A stretch of 64,000 bases of DNA from Druceiella hillmani (lineage: Eukaryota > Arthropoda > Insecta > Lepidoptera > Hepialidae). Every line of letters starts with the position of its first letter. The stretch's first letter is position 1. The stretch is taken from positions 12,541,501 through 12,605,500 of the forward strand of contig JAYKKI010000066.1 in NCBI GenBank assembly GCA_039881145.1. Reading direction: 5' to 3'. The notes below the pieces were generated by a model. That model was not told the DNA's origin and did not search any database. It worked only from the letters and a program-made list of their open reading frames with translations. The position numbers and the translations under genes were made by a program. Shown here piece after piece: positions 50,903-61,420 of this stretch.

Positions 50903-51128
50903 GATTGCCTGGCACGTTGGCCCGCTTTCATCGCTCGGGTTTCAGTATTTGTAATGAAACTGTCATATTTGTCAAAACCGTGTTCGATTTCAATCGATGT
51001 ACATGTTCGTTGATTTATACGATTTCATATTTATATTCATTTGCAGTCAAAGATATACTCATTAATCTGTATATTTTCACATTACTAATTAAGTTCCGTC
51101 AAAATATCATATAGCAACAAAAAAATCA

Positions 51129-51380
51129 GGCAGGCTTTAGAAGTGGATTTAGCATCACAGACCATCTACTGGTTATGAGAATTATCATCGAAAAGGATAC
51201 AGAGTATCAAATACCTTATTGCTCGCATTTATTAATTATAAAAAAAGCCTTTGATAGCATCGCGTCCTGAGCAGTGAATCGTGGGCTCGTCTGATAGAGC
51301 AAATTTATCAAAAGGCAAGTTTGAAAGTTAACCTTCCATCAGAAGCAAAATCAGTGAGAGAGGAGAGGGGATATATATGG
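51129..51380 (+). pseudogene. Non-LTR retrotransposon RT fragment (RTE-like type)
   Basis: The plus strand reads 'QAGFRSGFSITDHLLVMR' followed by 'IIEKDTEYQIPY', then 'KKAFDSI'. This matches the RT fingers-to-motif A stretch 'EQAGFR.G.ST.DH......+iiEk..EY..PL...FiDyeKAFDS' of a common insect LINE type. Stops follow, and the next piece ('ERRGDIYG') may be the remnant of the 'RGVRQGD' block. It is a short 5'- and 3'-truncated fragment of a different type from the copies at 52.6 and 58.1 kb. Confidence 0.7.
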
Positions 51381-51469
51381 GTAGGTATGGATATTCTTTT
51401 ATCACCTAATTATGTAAACATTAGTATAACTATGGTAATATGTACGTAGGTTACATGTTTATATTTATC

Positions 51470-51502
51470 TATAAAAGCAGTCACCTCCTGTACTTACACA
51501 GT
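51470..51502 (+). promoter_or_regulatory. TATA box with possible start site and hairpin
   Basis: 'TATAAAAG' (51470-51477) is followed about 30 bp later by 'ACAGTA' (51498-51503), an initiator-like spacing. GTCACCT (51480-51486) and AGGTGAC (51508-51514) form a 7-bp stem that brackets the putative start. An ATG frame begins at 51527. Confidence 0.3.
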
Positions 51503-51526
51503 ATAGAAGGTGACAGATAAAACAAT

Positions 51527-51721
51527 ATGAACAAGTCTTGCATTCTTAGGGGCTTGTTTATTCTTGAATTCGCTATACATGATACGGCCTTCTTTAGTAG
51601 ATTCTCATTCATTACAAAAGGAGCATATATACGAAATCTCATAGAAAGACGCTACGAAACACGTGCGACGATGCATTATAGTGTCTCGTGGGAAGTTACG
51701 GCACACATTTTATGCTTATAA
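51527..51721 (+). CDS. Small 64-codon frame downstream of a TATA box, unidentified
   Basis: ATG at 51527 to TAA at 51719-51721. The first half is moderately hydrophobic ('CILRGLFILEFAIHD') but not a clean signal peptide; the second half is basic ('IRNLIERRYETRATMH'). The only support beyond openness is the TATA box 57 bp upstream. It may be chance. Confidence 0.2.
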   Translation: MNKSCILRGLFILEFAIHDTAFFSRFSFITKGAYIRNLIERRYETRATMHYSVSWEVTAHILCL

Positions 51722-52584
51722 ATTCTATATTTATAGCAATATTCCATTTATATAATATTAAGTGATACTTGACACGATAGAATCAAAGAGAAAAGGGATA
51801 ACATTGAATAACTTTAAGCATAAGACAAAGCTTAATACTTCTAAAAATCCACAGAAGGTAGGAGTTAACATCATCGTGCAGTAAAATGAATATATGTAGT
51901 AAGCGAGTTTATTGTAATAGATAAGGTCACGTAAGCTGTGCATACGAAACAGTATACTAATATCATAAAAGTGAAACGTCATCTATTTATTTGTCATTTG
52001 TCTTTCTTTTATGATTAAATGTACCATAGGTTTTAATAAAATTTTGCACATTGATAATACATTTCCTAGACTGAAAGATAGACTAAATACGACGTTATCA
52101 TTTACAGGATAGTGAACAGGGAAGGAGAGCAGTGAACAAAAATTATATCCATGCACGAATTACTTAAGAATAGTGGAAAAGTGTTAAATGAGCCATTCAT
52201 TTAACATGCCAAATTTACGAATTAAACACTGCACGGTATTTTAGTCCAGACTACCAGCACATAACTTACACGGTGCATCATTTTGCGTCACAACATAGTA
52301 TGTCAAGGTTTTGGTCTGATAAATTATGTTCAAATAATATCTCGTTGCTACATGAATGGTCTGATCGAAACATGTTTCTTTGAAAGATAATTTTTTATTA
52401 TTTTTTCGTAATGTACACAGATGAAGCTGTGAGCAAAATTAATGTGTGGCCCTTATATTCTGTGTTTTATGTGTAATGTGTGGCCTTTATAATCTCAATT
52501 GTTATTCCTTCATCCATTTTTTGGCGCCAAAACTGTGGTAAACACAGTTATATTGTGCCACATAAATACGCGTCAAGGTTACAA
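51722..52584. other. AT-rich intergenic DNA, nothing recognised
   Basis: A small local duplication of 'AATGTGTGGCC.TTATA' occurs at 52440-52490. No gene was seen. Confidence 0.45.
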
Positions 52585-53760
52585 AATTTATTTTATTTAT
52601 TTATAATCTTTTATGTATAGTACATATGGCGGACTTATTGCTACATGAGCAATCTCTTCTAGTCAACCATATCAATTTGTATAGAAATTTAGTTGGTAGA
52701 CTGTAAGAGATTTTGCAATGAAAATTCTTTATGGCACATTACAGGAAAAAAAATACGAAAGATAAGTAAAAAAAAAATATTGACATAATTTGGGATGGGA
52801 AAGACAGGAAAGGACAAGGACACAAAGGAAAAGGTTTCGGAAGAGGTAGGACTTTTTCACTCAATTTTTTGAAAATATTTAGAGACGTGATTTTTCTGAT
52901 GTCAGGATTCAGGTGATATCCAGGATCCAGAACCAAATTTTTGCTGCTTGGACAGTGAAGGATTTTTCTTAAGTAGTATGTTTAGGAATAAGTAGGGCGA
53001 GTGAACTTTCAGATCGTAGCCCAAGGCCGTGAGCAGACAAATCTTTAAATTTACCACTAAAGTAATTAAATTTACCACTAAAGTAATTTGAGCTATGATT
53101 CAGGTGATATCCAGGATCCAGAACCAAATTTTTGCTGCTTGGACAGTGAAGGATTTTTCTTGAGTAGTATGTTTAGGAATAAGTAGGGCGAGTGAACTTT
53201 CAGATCGTAGCCCAAGGCCGTGAGCAGACAAATCTTTAAATTTACCACTAAAGTAATTAAATTTACCACTAAAGTAATTTGAGCTATGAAGATTTGTTTA
53301 ATATATTAAAAATAAGTGTAAGTATGTGAAGTTGGCATCGATCATGGATCTTCAGCCATTTAAGAAGTGATCTGTATTAAGAAATATGATCATATTTTCT
53401 GAGGCTGAAGAAATACCGGATACATAAATCTTGAAGACGTTCCAACTTGCACAAATTTTCTTCATAAAGATCAGGATAGCACACATCTCCATAATTAATT
53501 AATAGTAATAAAAGTGTTTGACAAAAGTAGATTTTCATTTTAGTCGGTAGAAAATTTTGAAGACGTTTTAAAGAGTGTATTCTATTGAAAACACGACGAC
53601 TAATATCATTTACTTGATGCCGCCAACTAAGATTTTGATCGATCAGTAGGCCCAGGTTTTTAACAGTTGACGTATATAGAATTATTTTACTATTTAACAC
53701 TAATTTCGGTAAACTAGGCAGGTTTAAATTTATACGAATAATTACCATGATCAGATGTAA
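52585..53760 (-). pseudogene. CR1/jockey-like LINE, RT C-terminus and 3' end
   Basis: Reads on the minus strand from about 53750. First comes 'KNLGLLIDQNLSWRHQV' (the 'LGv.lD..LsW..Hv' block), then 'RRVFNRIHSLKRLQNFLP', 'INYGDVCYPDL' and 'LCIRYFFSLRKYDHIS'. After frame changes comes 'SSLALLIPKHTT' with 'EKSFTVQAAKIWFWILDI', equivalent to the '...P.h.t..kSF.v...rLWN.LP..I' end of these proteins. A weak 'LNIFKKLSEKVL' closes the coding part. The 3' untranslated region ends in 'GAGATTGCTCATGTAGCAAT' then 'AAGTCCGCC' (52621-52660) and an A/T-rich tail near 52590. The 5' portion is missing. A closely related copy is at 58095-58995. Confidence 0.8.
52906..53287. repeat. 191-bp tandem duplication inside the LINE
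   Basis: Unit 1 is 52906-53096 and unit 2 is 53097-53287, with one difference seen (AAGTAG against GAGTAG). Each unit itself ends in two copies of the 21-bp 'AAATTTACCACTAAAGTAAT' block. The duplication covers RT C-terminal coding sequence, so it arose after or during insertion. Confidence 0.9.
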
Positions 53761-54489
53761 AATTATTTTTTATAAATTACGTCTTTTTTCTAACCAATAT
53801 ATTTTTTTTCATACTTACGCTATACGACTGTATGTCTAAATGTATTTTATATCAACATAAAATAAATAATAATGACTATTTTTTATTTCTTCTAAATAGC
53901 GTAATAAGTTCATCATTGATCCATATTAATCCTTTGAGTAAGTACTCGATTTTTTGTCATAATGTATTGTCAAAGAATGCTGATATATTGTATTTTTTGA
54001 AAATCTTATTTGAATGAAATATTTTCTGGTACATTATATAAATAGATAAATTTAAAACATATGAATTTCCTATAATTTATAAAAAATTAGTCACTAAACA
54101 TGATGACCCTGATTTTTCTATTAGACAGATTTAGTCATTCTTGCATTAATTTTCATTCAATCTCTTAAATTTCTTGTTGCCCCCTTAGAGATTGATTAAT
54201 TTTTTTTGGTTTATTGGGTGCGAATATAACAATCCACACATATTCTTTGATAAAACTTTAGTATCTTAAAAAATCGTAGCCATGTCTTACAGAAGACTAT
54301 TGTATTTGTTTGTATATTATAATGGGTCATGAGATTAAACTTTAAAATGCATTTCAGGTATGAACAACAATAAAATTTCTTATTATAATTTTACTGAATA
54401 TTATAATGGAAACATAATTACTATAAGTTCCAGTGAGATAATTATTTCCGAAAATATTTTCATTCGCGCATACAATTCATCGGGATACA

Positions 54490-54491
<2 letters not shown>
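53761..54491. other. AT-rich intergenic DNA, nothing recognised
   Basis: No motif. The 61-codon frame at 53832-54017 is composition-driven. Confidence 0.45.
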
Positions 54492-54551
<60 letters not shown>

Positions 54552-54580
54552 AAATATATATATATATATATATATACATA

Positions 54581-54626
<46 letters not shown>
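54492..54626. repeat. (TA)n microsatellite
   Basis: Long TA tract with GTATAA and CATATATATG interruptions. Poly-(Tyr-Ile) frames on both strands are artefacts. Confidence 0.95.
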
Positions 54627-54629
<3 letters not shown>

Positions 54630-55794
54630 TATCTGTGTATTTTTTTTTTGATTGCAGTCCATGATAGTGTGTCATCGGCAATTTGTAATACACCTATATT
54701 TTTTTAAATCGTACCACTTTTTTCCTGAAATTAAAAATTGGAAATCCATACATCCATAAGTCTATATCTCTTATTTCGACAAACTTAAGAAATGTGGCAT
54801 ATTCTAATTATCCTCTCGTTAATGACGTTTTACACAAGAAAGTTATAAAAAAGAAAAGGTAAGTGTAAAAATTGAACAAGTAAGTGTTCAGTTTCTAAAT
54901 CAAGATTGTCTGCAATTTGTAAATAATTATTATTGCATTTGACCCTCTTTACCGTCCATAATTTGTCCAAATACCTAAGATTATAAAAAATACTGTCATT
55001 ACTTTTTATAATACACCTATTTGAATAAATATTAATGCGATATTATTTCATTTATTATTAAGATAAATTATTTTTCTCTTCTTAGTAATAATATTAGTCT
55101 AATTTTAATTACGATTATAAAATAAATGTCTATAATTTATTTAATATATAAGTAATTCTACAAAGATATTTTTTATTATGTAAATACGATCAATTATTTT
55201 AAAAGATAAATTTTATGACGTATCAAGAAAAAGATTCCGATTGGTCCGATCGTCTAAAATTTGTTTTTGTTTTCCTTTAAACTCATAGCTAGCGCTTTCA
55301 ATATTACTGTATACTAATCTTTGCCTAAATACTTTTTATGTAGAAAGCAAATTTTGCAAGTAACTCAAACGACATTTTTGTTAGATTTAATTTTTTTTCT
55401 AATGTTTGTTAATTGTTTCACATTTAAGTCAGTTATACTTTTTGGGATAGGGTGGCAAGACTGAAAATTTAGAAATTTTTTTTTCAATACCATAATCAGC
55501 GAAGATGAGGGAAAAGCTAGTTAACGATAATCTTTTTGGAATAGTGCATGGATTAGTTTTATATGTTTTTATGACACAACAATAATGAAAAATAAAATAT
55601 TTGAATTTGTAAATTAATAGTGGAAAACATAATTAATCATTTCAATTATTAATTTACATTACTCACTTATTATTAGCAGTATATTGAACTTTACCTAATA
55701 AAGGGAAAAGTGGCGAACAAAATATCGTAAGTACAGGTGAAAATAACGCTATCAATTTTCTTACCTAAAGCACATTTTCACTTAAAATATTTAA
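54627..55794. other. AT-rich intergenic DNA, nothing recognised
   Basis: No recognisable gene or repeat terminus. Confidence 0.45.
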
Positions 55795-55865
55795 TTTTTA
55801 TATCATATTTTAGATATAATTAATATATGTGATATATTAATTATATCTAAAATATGATATAAAAA
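55795..55865. repeat. Perfect 34-bp palindrome with 3-base loop
   Basis: 55795-55828 is the exact reverse complement of 55832-55865, separated by GTG. The arms are almost entirely A/T ('TTTTTATATCATATTTTAGA' is the outer part). It ends 35 bp left of the mariner terminus. Confidence 0.95.
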
Positions 55866-55900
55866 ATTTACCATATGTGATTTGTATTTCTATTAAGATA

Positions 55901-57062
55901 GCAACTTGTAAATCCGCCACTTTTTTCGACCGATTTCTGGAATGTGATAGAAGCTTCTATAATATTTCTTGTAGGGTATATAAAGAGTGCGGCATTCTAA
56001 CTTCTGTTCAGTTGGTAATTGAGTAATCGGCAAGTAAAGAATAAGTTAAAAATGGAAGTATTTCAAAGGACTCTTTCTTAATGAATGTGTTTAAGGTGAA
56101 ACACCAACGAAGCATCACACAATATATACACAAGGATGGGTGAATATATGCCTTCTTACAACCTGTCCGATGAACCTCATTCAAAGTAACCTTCTACAGG
56201 TGATTTAGAAAAATTTAAAAGCCTAATTGAAACAGATCCCAGATTCAGTTTGCTTTGTTTGGCAGTACTATCTTCATGCTCTTATTCTGCGATGAAAAAA
56301 CAACTTCATTCTATGAGAAAAAAGTGGAAATATTCCATTTGGCTACCACATGAGCCAACATCCTTCCAACGTCAGAGGAGAGTTAATGTGTACTTGGAGC
56401 TACTGAGTTCTCTTCGTACCAAGGAGAGGCTAAAGTATCTGGTTACAGGAGATGAGAAGTGGGTGGCTTATGTTAATTTATAGCGTAAACGCCAGCAGCC
56501 AGGAGTTGGAAAAAAGGTGTACCTAGACCAAGATATAATATTGGACAAAAGATATTTTTGAGTGCATGATGGGAAATAAATGGAGTTATTCATCAAAAAT
56601 GCAAGCAACATCACAGCTAAGGTTTATTATGTACAATTGAGAAGCCGCTAAACTTCCTTCAAATCAAAGATCTTCCTTCAAACAAAATTTATTTTTTACA
56701 TGACAATGCTCGACCCCACAAAGCAAAAGTAACGCGTGAAAACCTACTTTCACTTGGATGGAGTATGCTGCTTCACCCACGGTACTCTCCCGATCTTTCG
56801 CCATCTAATTACCATATGTTTCACTCTCTGTCTAATAATTTACGTGATAGAAAATTTAAAGGCGGAAGTCATACCAAAATCTTCACCAGTTTTTCAGTCA
56901 AAGGCCCAAATACTTCTACTAGGACAAAACTTTGGCTCTGCCTACACGTTGGCGTTAAGTTGGCTGTAACTGTTAGATACCACCGATGCTTATATAATTA
57001 ACTATTGATTTTATTGACTACATATTAAAAGTTTCTGTACAGTAATGGCAGATTTATAAGTC
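55901..57062 (+). mobile_element. mariner element with terminal inverted repeats
   Basis: The terminal repeats 'ACTTGTAAATCCGCCA' (55904-55919) and the complement of 57046-57061 agree at 14 of 16 positions. TA dinucleotides at 55899-55900 and 57063-57064 fit the TA target-site duplication of mariner. Between them lies a recognisable D34D transposase. At about 1.16 kb it is slightly short for mariner, mainly because the N-terminal coding part is reduced. Confidence 0.85.
56052..57001 (+). pseudogene. mariner transposase, D34D with Asp-to-Asn change
   Basis: ATG at 56052 opens a short N-terminus that stops at once; much of the usual helix-turn-helix domain is missing or scrambled before 56190. 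The rest follows the family: 'LEKFKSLIETDPRF', 'IWLPHEPTSFQRQRRVNVYL' (the 'WVPHeL' block), 'LVTGDEKWVAYVN' (first catalytic Asp), a stop at 56481, 'RKRQQPGVGKK', 'HDNARPHKAKVTREN' (second Asp, near 56702), and 'HPRYSPDLSPSNYHMFHSL' ending near 56840. The third catalytic position, 34 residues after the second, is Asn instead of Asp. With stops and frameshifts as well, the enzyme is dead. Confidence 0.85.
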
Positions 57063-57064
57063 TA

Positions 57065-57721
57065 ATATTATTATTATATTTATATCTAAAAAAATATATA
57101 CCACATAATATAAAATAGAAAAATATGAATTTTTTTCAAAAATAAATAAATATTACTGAAGAATAATAATTTTAATAAGAGAAGCAACTTTTTTGGAGTT
57201 AACTCCTTAAAAATAGATTTTCATATGTAGTGCCCGGTATGAAGTAAAATCAGAAGTTCACAACGTACGAAGTTCAGAGCATTAAAAAAAGTGTAACCGT
57301 TATATGGCCTCTCCGTGCAATATTTCTACGCATCTTTAGAGTAAGATATCAATATGTTTATTTGGTATTTTCTTATGACGTAATCGCAATGGCGGAGTGT
57401 GACACACATAGTTTACTATCGTTCGCTTATATCAAGATGTAATCATTAAATGGCATAATGTGTGAATATTTGGTATCTTCTATCCTACTAAATTACAAAG
57501 ATTGTTTTAAATTGAACTTCCTAGTCAGACATCACTAATTTTTTTAAAATGTTGTTGTATAAATTTAATCTTGTTCATTTGTGTTTTACTGAAAATAATT
57601 ACATGGTCTGCATTTTTTTATTAAAGAATTTTCCATTTACATTTAATGATATTGATATATTATATACAATGTTACCTATTTTATACATTCCAAGATAATC
57701 ATATTTAAGGAGTAAACTTCA
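57065..57721. other. AT-rich intergenic DNA between mariner and hAT
   Basis: Nothing recognised. Confidence 0.5.
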
Positions 57722-57937
57722 GTCACGCGTAGGGTTATCATCTGACCGAATAAATCCGGTCGAGACCAAATTTGAAGAATTTAGACCGGATTCCGCCCGG
57801 TTTTTAATCAAGACCGCATTTTTTGTCATGCGACAATAAATCACAGGTGAGCAGTTATTACTTACTCGCGCTGGCTGCGCTTCCTTCCCGCCCCAATTCA
57901 TATGCGCTAGTGGGCCGGGCGAGGCGGGCGGCGGGGG

Positions 57938-57945
57938 TATAAAAG
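57938..57945 (+). promoter_or_regulatory. TATA box, probable hAT promoter
   Basis: 'TATAAAAG' follows a GC-rich run ('GGGCGAGGCGGGCGGCGGGG') within the first 220 bp of the hAT element and points toward its transposase. Placement suggests the element's own promoter. A transcription start was not recognised. Confidence 0.45.
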
Positions 57946-58094
57946 TCCAGTCAGCTGGGAAATATTCGAGGTGTGTAGGGTCTAGAAAAACGTTATCTCC
58001 GATTTTAATTATTTTTTTAAGTACTCAGAAAATTATGTAGATCGAATGTTAACAAAAATAAGGCCCGGAAATTCAATTGTTAAAAAATATTTAA

Positions 58095-58995
58095 TATAAT
58101 AAATTTGCCACTAAGATAGTTTGGGCTATGAGGATTTTTTAATATGTTAAAAAGAAATTTAAGTATGTGAAGTAGGTAAGATATCGATCACGGATCTTCA
58201 GCCATTTGAGAAGTGACCAGTATTCAGAAATATGATCATATTTTATGAGGCCGAAGATATACCGGATGCATAAATTTTGAACACATTTTGAACTTGCACA
58301 GATATTCTTCATTAAGATCAGGATAGCACACACCTCCATAGTCAATTAATGGTAATAAAAGCGTTTGACAAAGGTTCGTTTTACTCGGTAGAAAATTTTG
58401 AAAACGTTTCAAAGAGTGTATCCTGTTAAAAACACGACGACTATCATCATTTACTTGAGGCCGCCAACTAAGATTTTTATCGATCAGTAGGCCCAGGTTT
58501 TTAACAGTTGGCGTATATGGTATTATTGTACTATTTAGCACTAATTTCGGTAAACTAAGTAGGTTTACTTTAGAAGTCAGTCTTTGGCTACCAATGATGA
58601 TAGCTTGTGACTTACTTGGGTTAACCAAAAAAAACCATTTCATGAGCCCACTGACCAATTGAAGCAAGATTTTGATTAAGAATCTCGATGGTTTTTGATA
58701 AGGAATGGAGGTTCGAGTGCGCATAGATTTATATGTCATCAGCGTAGAGATGATAATTGCTAGATTTATGTTTAACAATATTATCAATAAATACTGAGAA
58801 GAGGAGAGGAGATAGAACTCCACCTTGAGGTACACCAGCTGTAGGGTCAGTCAACTCAGAATACGTATCTGATAACTTAACACATCGTCTGCGTCCATGG
58901 AGATATGAACTAAACCACTCAAGTTAATGTTGGGTATATTAAGATATTTCAAGCGGGCAAGAAGAATATCGAAGTCAACAATTTTAGTGTCTACT
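58095..58995 (-). pseudogene. CR1/jockey-like LINE RT fragment nested in hAT
   Basis: Read on the minus strand, palm motif A survives as 'VDFDILLARLKYLNIP' (near 58980). Motif B is 'AGVPQGGVLSPLLFSVF' (near 58840-58790), motif C is 'YHLYADDI' (near 58755), and the thumb is 'KNLGLLIDKNLSWRPQV' with 'RRVFNRIHSLKRFQNFLP'. The end is 'KYDHISEYWSLLKWLKIRDR'. A stop follows YADDI and frames change several times. The last 640 bp matches the copy at 53260-53750 closely, starting in both at 'ACCACTAA'/'GCCACTAA', so they belong to the same LINE family. Both ends are truncated. Confidence 0.85.
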
Positions 58996-59002
58996 CTAAA
59001 TC

Positions 59003-59725
59003 TCCAGTTCTTATCAAAAAGTTTTTACGAGCAATGCCAGCGAAATATATTTATTCTATCTTCATTCATTAATGGCTATATTTCATTCAAGAATAACTTC
59101 TCTGAAAAAGGAGAAAAACTCAATAGTTCTGGGAATGAAACTATAGAGTCATTAAGTTACGGAATCAAACATAATTTTGTTCCCTTAACAGTACGAGATC
59201 TGACTGAAAAATATAAAATTGACGAAAACGAACGCAACAAGATAAATACTGAAATTGAAGGCATGTATTAAGAATGCATAGACTACACTAATATTTGGAT
59301 AAATCCTTTAGACTCGTTTAAGTGCTTTAAATAGTTGGTATTAAAGCAAAACTGAAGATAGAATTCGACAATATCACAAACTGTATTGTATTTCTGAGAC
59401 AAAATAGAATCATCAATAACGGTGTTAAACTATTCCAAGAATTTTTGCCTCTTAGAAAATTTTTATAGAAGAAAGTGATTTTTATGACGAGCTAGCTGAA
59501 AAGAAATAAGTATTTTTTCGAATGGAACGAATTTTTTCACTTATTAATTCGCAGTGGACGAAGAAAAGATATAGATTGACAGTTGAGTCAATAAAAGCAA
59601 TATTACTCACACATTTTAACTTCAAGCATGTGACATATGTCGAATTTCACAGTGAAATTTATTCAAAAACAAACTTTTTGAAAGTTGTTGCCAATGGACA
59701 AAAGTATGAAGTACAAAAAATTTAA
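59003..59725 (+). pseudogene. hAT transposase, C-terminal part
   Basis: After the nested LINE, a plus-strand frame includes 'EQCQRNIFILSSFINGYI' and 'IKHNFVPLTVRDLTEKYK' up to a stop at 59269-59271. The frames then break, and a final frame from 59522 reads 'MERIFSLINSQWTKKRYRL' followed by 'TVESIKAILLTHFNF' and 'LKVVANGQKYEV'. The last piece is the hAT dimerisation domain (consensus 'ERvFS...W...RN.L......L....N'), with Tyr in place of the usual Asn in 'RNRL'. The catalytic Asp residues upstream are lost to the insertion. It would be nuclear and act as an oligomer if intact; this copy is dead. Confidence 0.75.
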
Positions 59726-59864
59726 TTAAAGTTAAAAAAAAATCTAATTATAATCTACTAAGTGTCATTTTCAGCAAAACGCCAGACTTTTTTACAGAAA
59801 TCAGGATTTTTTGCTACTTGCAACCGGCTTGTCGATTTCAAGCCTTGATAACCATAGTCGCGCG

Positions 59865-60456
59865 TCGGAGATGACACGCACATTTTTTTTATCCCACTTA
59901 GCAATCAATTTGGAAGAAATTAGTTTGAAATACTTACGTAAAATGTTGAAGGGAATACTTTAATCTCCTGAAAAAGTTACGTTTGTTTTATAAGCGTATA
60001 GTATCCACCGAATAACATTCCATCGAAATATTTTTATTCAAATCAGGTTTTAGCGCAACGACCCAAACAATCCACTACTTAAGTCGCTTAGGACATGCAT
60101 GTATAAAATATTCATTCAAACCAAATGATCGCCCGCAAACTACTTACAGAAACTATTTACGTATTAGACTTCCTTCTTTATTGTAATTTATAAGAAAAAC
60201 GTGTATTTAAATTAAAACACACATTTATAGTTAGATAGATATATAAAAAATGTTTTTGCTACTGAATTCAGCGGTCCACAAATATTTTTTTAGTAATTGT
60301 AAAAAAATCAATCTCAGACATGACTTATATATACTGCTGTTTTTTACAGTTCAATTTTTATATTTACAGTTTACTAATCCAACAGGCTCGATAGGCAGAC
60401 TGGTTTCCGCAATTCATTTATTATTTAAATTTTGATAATTGTAATAAATTTTATTC
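59865..60456. other. AT-rich intergenic DNA, nothing recognised
   Basis: No motif in the 61-codon frame at 60250-60435. Confidence 0.45.
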
Positions 60457-60704
60457 ATCCATAAAACAATAATTGAAATTGGTCCATATGAATCGTTCTA
60501 AAGTTTATTTTGTTCTTCTTTCGACATACTTTAATAACCAATCTAAAAATAATATTGTACTCATATTAAAAACAATATTTATCCATAAAACAATAATTGA
60601 AATTGGTCCATATGAATTGTTCTAAAGTTTATTTTGTTCTTCTTTGGACATATTTTAATAACCAATCTAAAAATAATATTATGCTCATACTAAAAACAGG
60701 CTCT
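60457..60704. repeat. 124-bp tandem duplication
   Basis: Units 60457-60580 and 60581-60704 both start 'ATCCATAAAACAATAATTGA' and differ at only a handful of positions (for example AATCGTTC against AATTGTTC, TCGACATAC against TGGACATAT). Confidence 0.9.
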
Positions 60705-61019
60705 CGTTAAAAATAATTTCTTCAGCCTTCTTTTTAATAATATCTTACAACACGTTTAAAATTTCAAGTGAAATATGTGAATGTTTACTTTTCTTTGCTT
60801 TAAATATCATATTATCTCAAATGTTATCGATTGACATTAACTACTGTTCTTTAATATATTTCAATTTCAATTTATTTGTATTAAACACACTTATATTGTC
60901 TTCTCTTATTGAACGTCATCCGTAATTTTATATACCCAAACAAACATCGAATTGCATTATATGATATAAAAAGGTTAGTCTGATAAGGTGGATTGATGAT
61001 GCCTACAACTTTGAAGGCT
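60705..61019. other. AT-rich intergenic DNA, nothing recognised
   Basis: No motif seen. Confidence 0.45.
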
Positions 61020-61420
61020 AGTTTCCACAAATCTTCGGTTTTCTTTCAATTAAGTAATTTCAAAATATTTTTAATTTTGGGAGGATCAATATGGAAATGC
61101 GTATTATTTAACTTGATATTATCTGTCAATAATTCTGCACCTTCATCTGGTACAGAGCTCAAAGTATAAATGGGTATAGTAGTGAAAACATTCTAAAAGG
61201 CGTTAATCACTTCCGACGGTAAATTGATAAGTTCGTCATTCATTTCTAATAATGGATCACTATCTCGTGATTTCATCTTTCCCGTTTCTTTATTTATAAT
61301 ATCCCAGACATATTTAAATTTATCGTCACAATACTTTATCTTTGACGCAACATGGTTTGCCGCAAACTTTTTTGAAGACCTTTGATTAGTTTTTAACAAA
61401 ATCGATGAAACAAATGTTTT
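61020..61420 (-). pseudogene. Jockey-type LINE ORF2, segment upstream of RT
   Basis: The minus-strand frame from 61399 reads 'NQRSSKKFAANHVASKIKYC' and then 'KFKYVWDIINKETGK', corresponding to the 'K..W.iIn...gk' linker between endonuclease and RT in jockey-type ORF2. It goes on to 'INLPSEVINAF' (the 'p.eva..FN' block). Below 61190 the frame changes and 'SSVPDEGAELLTDNIKLNNT' followed by a degenerate fingers region can be followed to about 61020. It is truncated at both ends. Confidence 0.55.

Larger units (their letters stand above)
57730..59856 (+). mobile_element. hAT-family transposon with 8-bp target duplication, LINE nested inside
   Basis: The left end 'TAGGGTTATCA' (57730-57740) and the complement of the right end 'TGATAACCATA' (59846-59856) agree at 10 of 11 positions. 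Directly outside are GTCACGCG (57722-57729) and GTCGCGCG (59857-59864), an 8-bp duplication with one mismatch, the length expected for hAT. The right part encodes the hAT C-terminal dimerisation domain. A minus-strand LINE fragment (58095-58995) interrupts the middle and replaces most of the transposase gene. The left 230 bp is GC-rich and holds a TATA box. Confidence 0.85.

Noticed and set aside
57719..57901. Minus-strand 60-codon frame in the hAT left end
   Set aside because: It lies entirely inside the GC-rich terminal region of the hAT element and shows no domain.
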